This document shows positions 12,412-24,566 of a stretch of 64,000 nt of DNA, piece after piece. The notes beneath the pieces are model-generated. The model worked only from the letters and a program-made list of their open reading frames with translations, was not told the DNA's origin and searched no databases. Each line of letters starts with the position of its first letter. Within the stretch, counting starts at the first letter, position 1. Location: positions 310,001 through 374,000 of the forward strand of contig NW_026570237.1 in the NCBI RefSeq assembly GCF_019649055.1, in the 5' to 3' direction. A program made the translations under genes and the position numbers. This DNA is from Paramacrobiotus metropolitanus. Its lineage: Eukaryota > Tardigrada > Eutardigrada > Parachela > Macrobiotidae.

Positions 12412-13540
12412 TTATTTCGAGTAACACATTTTAAAATAGGCGATCTTACACAAACAGATGTACAAATGCATACAGTAAAAATGCACTACCGTAGGGTATC
12501 GTGACATCCACCAATGATACATGGTATTCCTTTCAATGTAAAAATGATATCTCGCCCACGGATGGAAACGGACTGGATCATCCTGCAAATGCAGAGAAGG
12601 CGGATTATAAATTATCACTTTTTCACAGAGCTGCCCCTAGAAATTTGTGTAGCAAGGTGATTTTGAGCCACTGTTTGGTTGTACGTGCATTCTGTGGATT
12701 CAATTATAAAGCTACCACCTAAGAAGCGACTTACGAGAAAAGGAGTTCCAATCGTAAATTTAACCACCTGATCTGGCTTCATAGGATTTTGGCAAACGCC
12801 GCAAAACGCCTCTAAAATCCGGTATCTCCTGGTTAAGCATGTAGAGGGAGAAGGAACTTTCGGACGTTTTTTTATTTTTAGCTCAATTTGCGAGATATTT
12901 TCTCCCTTGAGGAAAACCAGGTGGTACAAAATCGACATCATAATGCACTCGTTCATCCCTGTACAGGCACCTTAAGAACTTTGATTTCACATCAACCTTG
13001 TTTTCACTGTATCTGCAATTTGGATCCGTCCCGAGCATAAATCCGTGTATGATGTGCTGAAGAGCATAGTCATTCAACTTCGTTCTGCCAACTGGATCCA
13101 CGTACATCAAAATATCACCGTCCCTCATTGAAACAGTAGCGTGTACTTGATGGAAAAGTATCTGCGAAGCTTTGGCGCCGATACAGAAACTGTTCGACAA
13201 AAAATGGTTGAACGTTTCCACAAAATATGCGCTTCCCCTAACACACCAAATCATTTCATTGCAATATGATGGGCGATTTCGATAAAATCCGTATTAACAA
13301 ACTTCTCTCTCTTTAGAAATTTGTCGTGATGCTTGGTAATACTGAATAAGGGCATAGGGTCTTCAGCGCGGTATTGCGCTAAGTACGTATGGCAAAAATC
13401 GTGCCTTAAAGGTATGGGTACACCATCAAGTTCGGGTGGGGCAAATTTGCGGTTTTCTTCATTGTAGAGCTGATAGTTCAAACCGCTAGCCGCGACGCAT
13501 GCATCAATCGTCTTATGACTGACAGCATGGTGGTCGTCTG
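12412..13540 (-). pseudogene. Unassigned gene remnants, possible Polinton structural gene
   Basis: Three minus-strand frames follow one another: about 13,540-13,251 (residues include LDGVPIPLRHDF and YLAQYRAEDP), 13,254-12,883 (MYVDPVGRTKLNDYALQHI, VDFVPPGFPQG) and 12,956-12,615 (VKFTIGTPFLVSRFLGGSF). They look protein-like and contiguous, with one shift between each pair, suggesting a single broken gene of about 300 residues. Position and strand match the PolB pseudogene at 16.9-19.1 kb, so a capsid-type gene of the same Polinton-like element is plausible. That is inference from context only; I do not recognise the fold. Confidence 0.3.
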
Positions 13541-13594
13541 GAATCCGAAAAAACCACGAGATAGTTACAAACGTCTAAATGAACAGATAATCTA

Positions 13595-14350
13595 TCTGCA
13601 GGTCGATCGCACCAAGTGTGGGCAGTTGAGTAAAATAATTTGAAAAATAATTCTGTAATCGATTTTGTTGTTCATTTTTATCTTTATTAGTGCAACTTTT
13701 TAGTGCGGATCCAGTGATGTCAAAACTGAAATCTGTTGATGCGCCCGGAACGAGTAGGGCGTGGCTTAATAAGAGAGGGTAGGGGCCAGTTTTTTAAAGG
13801 TTATAACCGCCCCTCTCAAAAATTCAGTAGTTGGTTTTTTCTGTGAAATTTTTTGTAAACTATTGAGTGCCTTTAAAGGTATTGGTTAAGGGTTTGCAAA
13901 AGATTCTAGCGCGCACAGTGCCCGTAGCGGGCTTGAAACAAGGAGTGTCTCTCATAGACTTCCATGTTAAAAGCTACCATCCGAAGAATGTGGTTGCCTA
14001 GAGCGCGGAACAAGTTGGGCCAGACGTTATTGACTTAAAGGAAGTGAGAAAAGGGCCACTAGGAAACCACATTATTCTTTGACAATTCTCACGCGCCCAG
14101 AATTTTTAAAAAAATTGTTGACTGGACATGAATATTTCTTATTAAGCAGTGCGATTTTTGGAGGAAAATTGAAAGTAAAAATTCCGCTTCCGCTCCCTGG
14201 GTTTTAACTTCTACCGCAGAAATATAACTAAAAAAGTTGCTCAAGAACAAGACCTATCACACAAAAATAAGAAAAAGATTTTTGGAATCAATGGTAGCAA
14301 TTGGGAATATTTTGTTACTGCCCACACTTGGTGCGATCGACCTGTAGTTT
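13595..14350. mobile_element. Non-autonomous DNA transposon (MITE-like), 756 bp
   Basis: Perfect 28-bp inverted repeats lie at 13,599-13,626 and 14,317-14,344, each reading inward CAGGTCGATCGCACCAAGTG and then TGGGCAGT. AGATAATCTA occurs immediately outside on both sides (13,585-13,594 and 14,351-14,360), consistent with a 9-10-bp target duplication as made by Mutator-like elements. There is no coding capacity inside. It sits between remnants of the Polinton-like region and so postdates it. Confidence 0.75.
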
Positions 14351-14655
14351 AGATAATCTAGTGCTTCTAATTTTCAAATGCATTAGGTTATCTATTTTTT
14401 AGAGAATCTGTTATCTGTATTGGATAATTTAATAGAAAATAATTATACGCATTTGAGCGACAATTCACTTGTGCGTTAGTTTACTCAGGCTGATTAACAT
14501 TGATTCTGCAGCAAAACCATGAGAAACTAGAAAAGACTTTGTACGGATAGCCTAAGGTCAATAGAAAGTTAAGCGTTAGAAATATCTTACCGAAACCAAT
14601 TTTGCCGGAATGGACGTATGTTTCCGTGCCATTAAAAGGACCGTATTAAACGAGA

Positions 14656-15090
14656 AACGTGGGTGACCGTTCCCGGCAATATGGACCATCAAGGTTTATG
14701 ATAGATCAACTTGTATATCTCGGTCTAGCTTCGCTTGCATGTCCGACTAGCACAGAACCGTTTACCACTGCATTTCTTTCGAAGGTTCTCATGATACGAT
14801 TTGCTTCGCAGTACGATGTCAAAATCCTCCGTTTGAAGAGCATACTGGCAGCAATTCAAAGTGAAATGATTGAGGCACATTTGTTCCTTGAGATTCATAG
14901 TAGCCACCGTGCCATTCTTCTGATCCACAAAACTTAGACAAGATCCTAGGGCCCGATAATCGTCTGGGTCAGATACATACCCGATATCCTGAATAATGTT
15001 AACCGGAATCCCCGAAGAGTTTAATCCCCACCCTTGAACAACGGTTTCCATCCTGTAATCTGAAAATAAGAATCGTCGCAAAAACAATAA
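14656..15090 (-). pseudogene. Unassigned ORF remnant (Polinton-like context)
   Basis: Minus-strand frame of about 120 residues with segments such as VVQGWGLNSSGIPVNIIQDIG and VSDPDDYRALGSC. I do not recognise the family. It lies on the same strand between other broken ORFs upstream of the MITE, and could belong to the Polinton-like element or be a host exon relic. Confidence 0.3.
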
Positions 15091-15406
15091 CTTAATAGCA
15101 CGTCACACAATTTTTGCGCTTATACGAAGGCCATTTCATAAAAAGTGGCAATCGAAAAGCCGTTTTTTACTGCAATTCTCTCCTTCATAATCTCCATAAA
15201 ATGTTTTTCTCTAGTCTTTATGCTTTACAGGTACTGTATTTTCACAAGTTTAAGTAACATGGTGGGGGCGCGGCGTTCACGTTCACGATTTCAGGTGAAC
15301 GTTCACGTGACAACACAGCTGAAGGAGTTTCTCCAAATTCTGGACTCATTTCACGCTGCCTTTTCCGCACTGTTGCTGGGGAAGATTTGTCAACATGCTG
15401 GGTGTG

Positions 15407-15640
15407 CTATAAGCCGCCATTGAACATCATCCTTGTAGGAAAATCGACAACCGTGTCATTCTTCCGATTTAACTGCGCAACCAATTTCAAACTTTGAGAA
15501 TCAGTGTGAGCGAATGAATACTGGGTCTTAAGGAATTGGTTCTGCTCTTTCGTCATGTCACGCACAAAATGATTAAGCTTCTTCACACTGACAAATTTTC
15601 CGGCAGGGTAAAAATTGCCATTCAAAAACAAACGAGTTCC
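15407..15640 (-). pseudogene. ORF remnant, possible minor-capsid (penton-like) protein
   Basis: Minus-strand frame of 74 residues: FYPAGKFVSVKKLNHFV, then an alternating polar/hydrophobic stretch ending DFPTRMMFNGGL. Polinton minor capsid proteins often show a Y-(P/S)-x-G start, a following helix, then strands ending in a Leu-Gly-Phe-type turn, and this loosely fits. Length is far too short for a whole gene and the call is tentative. Confidence 0.25.
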
Positions 15641-15733
15641 AGGATAAAGGACTATATTACCTTTATCGTCTCTTTTAGGAGAAGTTTTCTCATGTTAAAT
15701 CATAGGTTTTTCGAATTCTGAACTCTTATCTGA

Positions 15734-16230
15734 CTAAACATCAACGTTCACGTCTGAAAAGACCGCTAATCTTTCCGCTGTGTTATTAAGTGGACCAAAT
15801 GTACGGGATGAAGTTTCTCTATCCGCACCCTGTTTGCTCTCATTCTGCTCCTCAACCATCGAGTTCTCCGCAACAGAATTAACCAAAAACCGCTCACCAT
15901 TTTCTTGATTGCAATCAAATAACATCGCCGATTCTTCAAGTCCTGCGTCTGAATTGCCACTGTGGTGACTGTGGTCTTGTGCCACATCACTCTGCATAAT
16001 GATTTCGGGATTAGTTCGGATATTGCGATCAACTGCGTGAGGATCGACTTCTGCGATAATATGATGCGTTTCCAGGGTTTCAGACTCGTTAGAGGAATGC
16101 AAGGGACCGAAATAAAAGAAACTTCCAATTCTGGAAAATTTATCGACGGTTCCGTTTCGCTATCACTGCTCGATGACGAACTCTCTTCTCGCTAGAGTTT
16201 CGAAGGACGCTTACGAAGTTTCGGAGGCAT
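15734..16230 (-). pseudogene. Broken acidic ORF starting MPPKLRKRPS
   Basis: From an ATG at about 16,230 on the minus strand a basic start (MPPKLRKRPS) is followed by a stop, then an SSSSSDSETE acidic run. Two alternative frames (16,128-15,766 and 16,102-15,734) overlap, the latter being Glu/Asp/Asn-rich. A single broken acidic protein fits. No domain recognised. Confidence 0.3.
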
Positions 16231-16894
16231 GATCGCAAAAATATCACGCAAAATCAAAAACCACAACAAAAAAGTTCACTGCTCTGATGAAATAAAAAGC
16301 TCAATACTGCCGTGTCTTTGAATAAATAACCACAACAAATCTGCACTGTTACCGCTCTCTACACACACTGACTAACATAACTGTCTAACACGAAGGTTAA
16401 CCATACGCCACGAATTCCACTGCGATAATTACAAATTTGACTTTCCTGAAAACTAAAGGTAATTTCCGCATGTTTGAACCACTTTAGGGCGCAAGTCGTC
16501 CATTAAAAGAAATGGTATACTGAGTTTCATAAAAAAAATTTTCAGCTGGGTTCTCCATTATTAATCCGTCCGTCGCAGAAAAAAACGTTAAAACATGTCC
16601 CAACAGCGATTTTTCATTTTGCTCAGTGTAGGCCAATGACGGACATCCTGAAAAAAATTTATTTCTTCTGCTGTCCAGAAGCAGAGATTGTCAGTGAGAT
16701 TTAATATGAGATTGTCAGTGCAGATGTTCATAGTCGCTGGTCTAAAGTGCGGACTGTGTGCGCATCTGATTGCCACTCTTTACAGCATCAATTTATTTTA
16801 AGCATATAAACAAGTCCACAGCAATGCTGCCATGACAAACAACATCGGGTTAAATCGATTAGTTACAGCATTTATGTAAGCGAATAAAACACGG
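16231..16894. other. No supported gene
   Basis: Short frames only. In the minus sense this is where the last part of the DNA polymerase, including its Y-x-DTDS palm motif, should lie, but I could not find it. The gene is therefore truncated here. Confidence 0.4.
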
Positions 16895-19145
16895 CTAATT
16901 TTCGTTGGTTACCAGCCGCCTGCATAAGGTGTTCAACATTAACTGGATAGTAAACGACGTGGGGTATGGTTTTTTAACGCGGCAGGGATCGACAACCACA
17001 TTTTTTTTTGCTTTCAGGGACTTTATGTGAGCTTGCTTTTCAGCGTATGTTGTACAGATTTTTGGATAGCCACTGATGGAAGCTTTCTCGCAAATAAAGT
17101 TGCTAATATACTGGGAAAATAAATCAGCTTTATTGTCACAATGCCAGACTTCATGCACCGCTGTGATTTTGGTGCCTAGTGCTCTGGCTAGTTTAAGTTC
17201 CGGGGTGGTGTACACCGTCCGGGTGGTGTACACCCCAGTAAAAGTTCTCTCGTTCTTCGTGCGCGCGCAGTTGCAATGCTGGTTTTTTTTTCCGCACATT
17301 GCCAACACAGCACAAACAAGCACCTATGAATAATTCTCTGAGGAAGCCACGGTAAAGCCAGGTTGTTTGGTGGAATCATAGAAACCTTTGGTTTTCCGAA
17401 GTAGTCATCCAGATCGAGGAAATGCTCATAAAGTTTTTTGGCTAAACTCATAGGTTATTACTGCTGCTTACAAACCGCCGAATAAAGCGAGTTTTCATTC
17501 AGATACAAAATTTACTGCCCATTTAGAGTATCGGGTATCATTGACTTGCCGAAGGCATCAGTACGGCCGCCGAACAAAACATCACGGATGTTCATTAGTT
17601 TGATGTGGGCAAACCCTTCAAGCCGCTCTTCTACCATTCAATGGCGCTTGTGGCAAAAAATTTTCCATTGGCAGCTTCAGATGCAGCGGTACGTGCACTC
17701 CCGTTTTTCAAGAAGTTTTTGTTAATGTATGTATGTTGAATGGAGCAACCGCCGCGTGCAACTGCATCGCTGATGGAACAAGCAGAGCAAATAAAATAGC
17801 AAATTTCATTTATTTTGCGGCATAATTTCACGCTTATTTAACATTTACCCATGAAAATAACAGCCGTAATATTCGAACACCTCGTCTGACGATTCGCAAA
17901 AGCCGTCTACGCGGTAGCGACCAGTACGGTTTTCTCCTAACGGAAGGTTTCTAGCGTGACGGATGAGAATGTTCTCGCTTGTAGCAACAAACTGCAACCA
18001 TTCCAAACTTTCGTAAGAGTAAGTCCGATTGGTTTGCAGGTCACTTTAGGTAAATGCTGAATGGAGTCTCTGGGCATATACCAAGCGCGATTCGCAGTGT
18101 CCACATAACTTGGCAATGAAACCGATTCAACTAAGGAATTATATTTACCACAAAGTGATTTCATGCTTGCACAAAATCTCTGGCACGCTTCGCGCAAAAG
18201 TTGACAGTCGGTATCACAGTAATGCAGAATTTCAACGGTAAATTTCCAAGTGATATTCTGCTTCAGCTCGACGTCATACCACTGTTTGAATATCTTATAA
18301 TTTTTTGCTTTCATCTGCGCTGTAAGAAAGTATTGTTCACATGGGATGCTGCCGGCGTAATTCATATTTTCCTGCCTAGCAAAAAGAAATGGGAAGCATC
18401 CTTTTACGCCTTCGAAACCAAAGGCGGCGGGCGTATCGGCAAGGCCCATAGGAAGGAACGCTAGGGAATCTCTAAGGAAAATGTTAAGCTTGGGAACCTG
18501 TGAATAATGTTAACGTCAGCGACACTTTAAAAATGCTTTTACGCGTGCATTACTTTTATTTGCAAAGATTTTAGTCCTCGCATTAACACCTGTGACCAGG
18601 GTTATTTCTGGTGCAGATACTGCATTATGAAGTTTTCATCCTAGCCCATGAGGTTGTGTAAAATTATAATGTGGTTTATGTGGCGCTTGTGAAAACGCGA
18701 GTTGCAAAATTAAATTCCCTTGTTCCGCCAAAAGAACTTGACGGCCGAACCGCAGTCATCGACTGCCACTCCCGGGACTGGCAAATGATATGCCTGGTTG
18801 ATAGCGTCTTCAAAGTCGCAGTACAAAAAAGGCGATCAGATTAAGGCAGCTTTCTGCGCACATTGACAAAACTCTAACGCTCTTCCGGTACAACTAGCTC
18901 GCAACTTTGGCAATATTATTCACTGCATTGGTGTGGTGCTGCCTTTGGATGCCGTGGTCGATCGACCTGGCTGTAAATGATGTCGCAATCCAAACATTTT
19001 CTTCGCTTCTGGCAGTCGGTAAAATTTTTTGTTTGTTTTTGGCAGAGGGTATTGTCGCTGCCATGATTTTCCAACACTTGATCGAAAGACGTAGATGAAG
19101 ATGATTGGGGGTGGGAGCGTCGATGGGTGTCGTAAAACTCCACAT
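16895..19145 (-). pseudogene. Polinton/Maverick-type protein-primed family B DNA polymerase, pseudogene
   Basis: In order on the minus strand, in shifting frames: a Cys/His cluster near 19,010-18,900 (CLDCD then HQCSE and CQSC); FLYCDFED (ExoI, about 18,830); HNLMG then NFIMQYL (ExoII, about 18,640); FGFEGVKGCFPFLF (about 18,400); KQWYDVEL and ILHYCDTDC; ANRAWYMPRD; GRYRVDGF then YYGCYFHG (about 17,860); FGGRTDAFGKSM (about 17,560); LFVLCWQCAEKK (about 17,300); VYTTPELKLARALG then VHEVWHC (about 17,150); LMLNTL (about 16,930). This order is diagnostic for the protein-primed PolB of Polintons and related viruses, which replicates linear DNA from a terminal protein. Many stops and frameshifts, an internal 18-bp duplication and loss of the C-terminal palm show it is dead. 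Confidence 0.85.
17200..17236. repeat. 18-bp tandem duplication inside the PolB pseudogene
   Basis: The unit CCGGGGTGGTGTACACCGT is followed at once by a near-copy. On the minus strand it duplicates the peptide (T/R)VYTT in frame, just before the PEL of the polymerase's TTPEL motif. A working polymerase would not be expected to tolerate this. Confidence 0.6.
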
Positions 19146-20782
19146 TTTTAGATGTCCGATTGCACTGAGAACAGTTAATCTCGCTCTCAAAAATAACTTC
19201 GGGACATTTGGAAACGCACGCAGATTATAGACAAGATGAATCTTCGTAATCGCTGCCGCGAAGATTGCTGGAAAGAGTTTGACCCTGAAAAGTTCCCAAC
19301 GCATTATCTAAGTTGGGACCGAGCGAACACCCAGATAGCGGAGCAGACATTTGCCTGGCTAGGCAAATACAGGAAACAAGAGGATGAGTCCTGAGTCGTC
19401 CTACTGTGGTGGAGCCGGAATTGGATCATTAGCATGACGTTCCATTCTTAAAGCAACTGCTGGCGCTGGTGACGTTGCATAAACGTTTAGATGGGGCGTG
19501 GTTTCATCGGTGTCATTTTGTAGCACTGATCCATTTCACGAGAGCGTATACGAATATTTAACTCATACGTATACGACGGTTCCACCATTCGTCTCCAATA
19601 TTCGGCTTCAAATTACTCGCAATGCGGTGCAGCGTGGCTTCCGGGTATGAAAAGGATCGATGGACGCATAGTGGGTCGACTTTACAGACCAGGTCATAAT
19701 GTCGCTGGGCTAGCTCCCAGTCATGGCGATGGTGATGTTGCATCTGCATCCAGATGTCCAGTGTAGAGTATCCACCCTTATCGCAGATCGATGTCGTGCT
19801 TGATGGTAACTCCAGCTAGCGTGACATCTGGCACATGAACACATGATGAGAATAAGTAAAAATTAGCCGGTGAACGATAATAATGAAGGCGGAGTAAATA
19901 ATTATACATACTGCACACTCAAATTACCGTTTTAGAAAGACTATAAGGCAAGTATGTTAACGGTACGACGAGGACCGTGACCGACAGAAGCATGGGCATT
20001 GACTTCTAATTCAGTCTCATGATGAATTCAATTATCTGAATTTTAAATAATAATGCGCCAAATTTTGTGACTGACGTAAGCTGTAATTTAACTCCAGCGC
20101 TCTCAGTTTTGAAAAAATATTCTCCTGGAGCATTCGAACGATCCCTGGTCTTATCGTCCAAGTGATTCGCGGGAATATGGTCATTGGCAAGAGGGCTGTT
20201 GGCAAGAGGTGAGTTATTGTTGTTGAAGTTGTCGTTCAATTTTCCGGCACGTACTCTGCAAACGGTGGGTCAGGCGTAGGCGTAAAGTCTGACACGGTAA
20301 ACGTGAATCGCAGATTTTGCATCAACAAGCGTCGTAGAAGTTGTCAAAGTGTCGTTGAAGATATTGAGTTGCGGGACCTTAGAATGAATCTATCGCGAAA
20401 ATAGCAAATAATATAAGAAATTAAATGATGAATTTTATGCACAGGATACGCAATGTTTTTGCTGTACTTACTCCAAATTACAACGGGGACAGCGTATTTT
20501 CGGCTTGGAGTTAAACTAACTGACAGAAACATTATTTTATAAACGTATTGAAGAAAATTCAAAATGAGATAAAGGTTGCCCCGCCACCCAACATTGCTAT
20601 GTTTTGGCACATTTTGTTAGCGGTTATCCGATTGGTGGCATTCGATAATTAAGGGGACGCAATTGTTCAACTTCACACTGAAAAGATGCATTAAAACGGC
20701 ACAGGACAGCGGAAGGACAATATCCAGCAGTTCATGGAATCTCTAAGGCGGAACGCTTGAAATGGTTTGGCGCAATTTATGA
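19146..20782. other. No supported gene
   Basis: The N-terminal end of the polymerase may reach about 19,300 but cannot be followed. Beyond that, frames such as 19,558-19,749 and 20,006-20,239 on the minus strand are short and unrecognised. The latter contains a small in-frame duplication (SPLANSPLAN). Confidence 0.4.
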
Positions 20783-20964
20783 TGTCATGATTGGAACGTA
20801 TGATGATTCGTACATATGCTGACGCATGGTGAATGCTTACGCAACAGTGCATATATAAAGGAAGCCTTAACATGTCCTAACATCTATCTGAGTAAACTAC
20901 CGGCAGTACATGTGTCCGTGTTGTACGCAATACACCAGCACAAATACATATATCCGGCATATCA
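20783..20964 (+). repeat. 5' LTR of the 7.5-kb Ty3/gypsy element
   Basis: Starts TGTCATGAT and ends CATATCA. It contains GCATATATAAAGGAAG, a TATA-type promoter. Compared with the 3' LTR it lacks about 27 bases after AAGGAAG and has scattered substitutions. The sequence just downstream, ATGGTGGCTCC, would be the primer site; I could not match it to a tRNA. Confidence 0.8.
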
Positions 20965-21020
20965 ATGGTGGCTCCAGGCTATGTCTAATTTCGGTGTAGA
21001 CGTGACCTTTTCTAATATTC

Positions 21021-22946
21021 ATGGATGGTAACTCTCATCCAACTGATGCTGATACAACTAACCTTTTATCCGAGGAAGAAGAGGTCGAAGGTGAACCTGC
21101 AACACCGCAACCAGATCACGGCAAATCAACACGATCTAAGACTACGGTACCAACGTCGACCTTTGGACAAGCGGATCAAGCCCTTAAAGAAGCCCCGAAA
21201 GGTGGTAAGCCCAACAAGCCTAAAGTTAATAAGATGCAAGCTAATAGCGATCCTATTCTTTTTTTAAATTCCGATTCTGCTAACAATACTTTTAAAATTT
21301 CTCCGAAAATGAGTTACAAGGTTGCTATCAAAGTTTCGCTTCGGGATGCCGAGAATATGTTTGAGGACATCCAGGTTCTTTTACGAGAAAACCCGCAATG
21401 AACCTATTTAGCAAAGCTACAGAAGCCGGATAAGAGTCGAAGCAGCGGCGAAGCAGAATTAACACAATTTCTTGACAGCAAAATCCTATTAATTTGAATC
21501 AAACAGAATATAACTCATTGTTAAAAAAAGTTCGACGACCTATATTTGCCTACCAACTTTCTTGTCAATGCCCTTTCATTCTGGCAAGCTCACCGAAATT
21601 TTTCTATTCTAACTACAGTTGTAACCGTGATTGTCACACAAAAAGATTTTCCAAAATTTCATGGAGAAAATTATGAAGACGTACGTAATTTTATTATTTA
21701 GTTTGAACGTTTCATTGACGTTTACAGCTGGGCAAAAGAGGTAATTTTAACAAACGTTGGATTGTGCCTTTTGAATAACGCGCTAACATGGTATGATAGC
21801 GAACGAACTAAATGTAATAGAAGCTTTGAGCAACTGCTCCACTTAACCATAGCCTTACACTTAACCATACTATATGGTTAAGTGCGAGCGTATGGTAAGT
21901 GCGGATACCATACAAACGCGTCGTATGGTGATCGACTTTCAAAAGCTCATCTTAACACCGGCCCAATTTACTTGCACCAGATATACACTTTTTGAATGCA
22001 GAAAACAGTTTTGAATGTTAATTTAATTTTTTGAAAATATATCGAATCACGCAGTGCGAGAGAATAAATTAAATCAGAAGGGACCCAGAGTCAGCTATGC
22101 GCCTCCGTTGAGTATTTTGTACACAGCCATCTCGATGGCGGTCGTTCCAGCTACACGATAAGTGATGGCTACGGTATGGTTATGGTGTTTTCTGCTCAAA
22201 GCCTCAAATACATGGTTGGTTTACTCTGAAACCTGTGTTAATCAAAGCTTTCGGAAAAACGGATATTGATTACGAATTGCAGAAAGAAAGTTACAAACAT
22301 CTTACCTTAAGCGATCCAAGAAGTTTCCAGAATAAAGTTTTAACAATTTATGCGGTATGAAACCCTACTGCATTCGAGACTGAAAAATGTAATGAATTAT
22401 TCCGCCAATTACCAGATTGATTAAAAGCTGATTTTATTTCTGATTAAGCCCGTGTATTGATTAGTTTCCTTGCGTCTGAAGAACGAAGCACGAAAGATAC
22501 GATTCAAAGAAAAAGCCGAAGAAGAGAAAAAAAATAGAACTGTTATGGCAGTAACTCACGGTAATAACAAATCTGCTGATGACTTAAGCACGAAATTCGA
22601 GGCACTCACGATGGCTATAAATGGTCTTTCTCAGAATAACCGCTTCAGAGGGAGCTATAGAGGCGGATCACGAGGATCATTACGTGGAAATAGCAACGGA
22701 CCTCGATGCTATAAATGTAACAGGACAGGTCACACTACCCAAAATTGCAGGACTACATGTCAGCTATGCGCGTCACGAGATCATGTTGCTACTTCATGTC
22801 CAACTCGTGGACAGAGTCAGCATTTTAGGAGTCGTAACTTCCGGAGCAAAACAGCTTTCGCGGACGTGGTCGCCCTTTCAAAAATAGCAATTACCGAGGT
22901 CAAACTCCAAACTTTTCATTTCCCTATAACAATGTTAAGGCTTTGA
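21021..22946 (+). pseudogene. gag of the 7.5-kb Ty3/gypsy element (broken)
   Basis: Opens with an ATG at 21,021, 56 bases after the LTR, giving a polar N-terminus that closes at 21,401. The Gag core follows in pieces: FPKFHGENYEDVRNF with an in-frame TAG, then LLNNALTWYDSE at about 21,770-21,810. From 21,840 to about 22,230 the sequence is foreign, including a perfect 12-bp hairpin at 21,858-21,884. Gag resumes near 22,240 and ends with two CCHC zinc knuckles (CYKCNRTGHTTQNC and CQLCASRDHVATSC) near 22,710-22,800. Gag would form the particle and bind RNA; this one is inactive. Confidence 0.8.
21858..21884. repeat. Perfect 12-bp stem, 3-base loop palindrome
   Basis: CACTTAACCATA, loop CTA, then TATGGTTAAGTG. 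Related AACCATA and TATGGTAAGTG pieces surround it between 21,840 and 21,910. It interrupts the gag remnant and may be the trace of a small foldback insertion. Confidence 0.6.
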
Positions 22947-22992
22947 CAATGGAACCCCATGTGAGTCTGGAAAACTAAATGCTGCGGCACAA

Positions 22993-23697
22993 GTGGCTCT
23001 TTTCGTCGCAGATATTCAGCAACTGGTTTATAATATCAACAGTGGTGCATTATCATGTGTAGTTAAAGTTGCTAATGGGCCGGTTTCATCATTATCAGGT
23101 ACAGGGTCATGTGTAACGTTAGTTAATTCAAAATTTATTGAGCGATTTAAGTTGCGTACTGAGCCTTGGACTGGGATTCAGGCAACTTCAGCTTCAGGCA
23201 GTAAACTCATAAAAGCTCTTGTAAAATTAACGTTGTTGTTAAAATTTAACACCACAGTTACTGCAGGCGTAGTTGCAAATTTCCCTTTTGAGTTATTATT
23301 AGGCATGAACTATTTTATTTGCACTCCTTTTGTTATTGATTTTCACAACTGTCTGCTTATAAATACTTGGTTGAATATGGCAACAAGATTTTGTTTGATT
23401 AATTTTCTTCGTTCGTACAGCGCTATGACAAAACCCACAGTTGTGCAAGGTAGAACTGATAACTTTCTCAAAGCAAAAGTAGGTAAGTCCAGGATCAGTG
23501 CAAATTCTTCTGAAAGTAGAATACGACTTGCAAAAAAACCAAACGAGGAGGTTACAAATCGCGCGCGCATAAAGAAGGTTATTGAAAGCCAAATTAAAGT
23601 TACAGAAGGTAAAAAATTAATTCCTAATGACTTAGCAGTGAAAGAGCCAGACGCTTTTTCTGACAGCCATGGTCAGCTGGACCCAAAAATGTGCTAG
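22993..23697 (+). pseudogene. Aspartic protease region of the 7.5-kb element
   Basis: Open frame of 234 codons. The expected catalytic D-T-G-(A/S) appears as GTGSCVTLV near 23,100-23,130, so the catalytic Asp is lost. The later FELLLGMNYF (about 23,290) is the usual strand-Gly-Met-(D/N)-(F/Y) near the end of such proteases. A lysine-rich linker follows. It would mature Gag-Pol; without the Asp it is inactive. Confidence 0.65.
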
Positions 23698-23749
23698 GTT
23701 AATCGCAAAACATTTATTGCTGTTGATAGCTCTATTCAAGAATTTGCGA

Positions 23750-24545
23750 ATACAATACAATTAGGAAATAATCTTAGTTCGGATGAACGTCAAGAATTAC
23801 TGCAATTATTTTTTAAGTATGAACATGTGTTTCCTTCAAAAGAAGAAAAGAGGGACGTGCCAACTGTGTTGAACACGTCATCGATACTTGGGACAGCGAC
23901 CCTAAGCATCGTCCATTAAGGCGATATTCGCCTTGGGAGAAAGAAACGATTGAAAAACATGTCAATGAGTAGTTGGATATGAGTATAATCACACCCTGTA
24001 AAGCTGAATGGTTAGCCAACATCGTACTAGAACCAAAAAAAAACCGGCGATACAAGCCTCGCTGTAGATTACAGAGATCTTAACTCTGTGACAATTAGGG
24101 ATAAGTACCCACTACCAAGAATTGATGACTACATCGACGTATTACGTGGATCCAGGTATTTTTTTCTACTCTAGATATGGTTTGCGGGTATTTACAAGTT
24201 CCTCAAACGGAAGACTCGAAGAAGAAAACAGCTCTTTCTAAGCCAGATAAGATTTACCGCTTTGAGGTTATGCCATTTGGCTTAACCAACGCTCCCGCTA
24301 CCTTTATGCGAATGGTAAATAAAATATTCAAAGGTATAACATACCGATTCGTCATTGTTTATCTAGATGATATAAACGTTTTTAGTAAAACATTTAAGGA
24401 CCATTCACAACATTTAGACGAAGTATTTCAACGGTTAGCAAATGCCGGATTAAAATCGGAACTTTTTAAGCGCTGTTTTGGCAGCGCGGATATTGGGTTT
24501 TTAGGACATATGGTCAACCCATCTGGACTTTGTCCCAACCCGTAG
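23750..24545 (+). pseudogene. Reverse transcriptase of the 7.5-kb element
   Basis: Fragments in order: HVIDTWDSDPKHRPLRRYSP (RT entry), AVDYRDLNSVTIRDKYPLPRID, a degraded first Asp box, then an open stretch from 24,177: FEVMPFGLTNAPATF, the catalytic YLDDINVFSK and GFLGHMV. The YLDD is intact, but several shifts and stops (for example before 24,177 and the TAG at 24,543-24,545) break the gene. Confidence 0.85.
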
Positions 24546-24566
24546 AAAGTTGAAGTCGTAGCCAAA

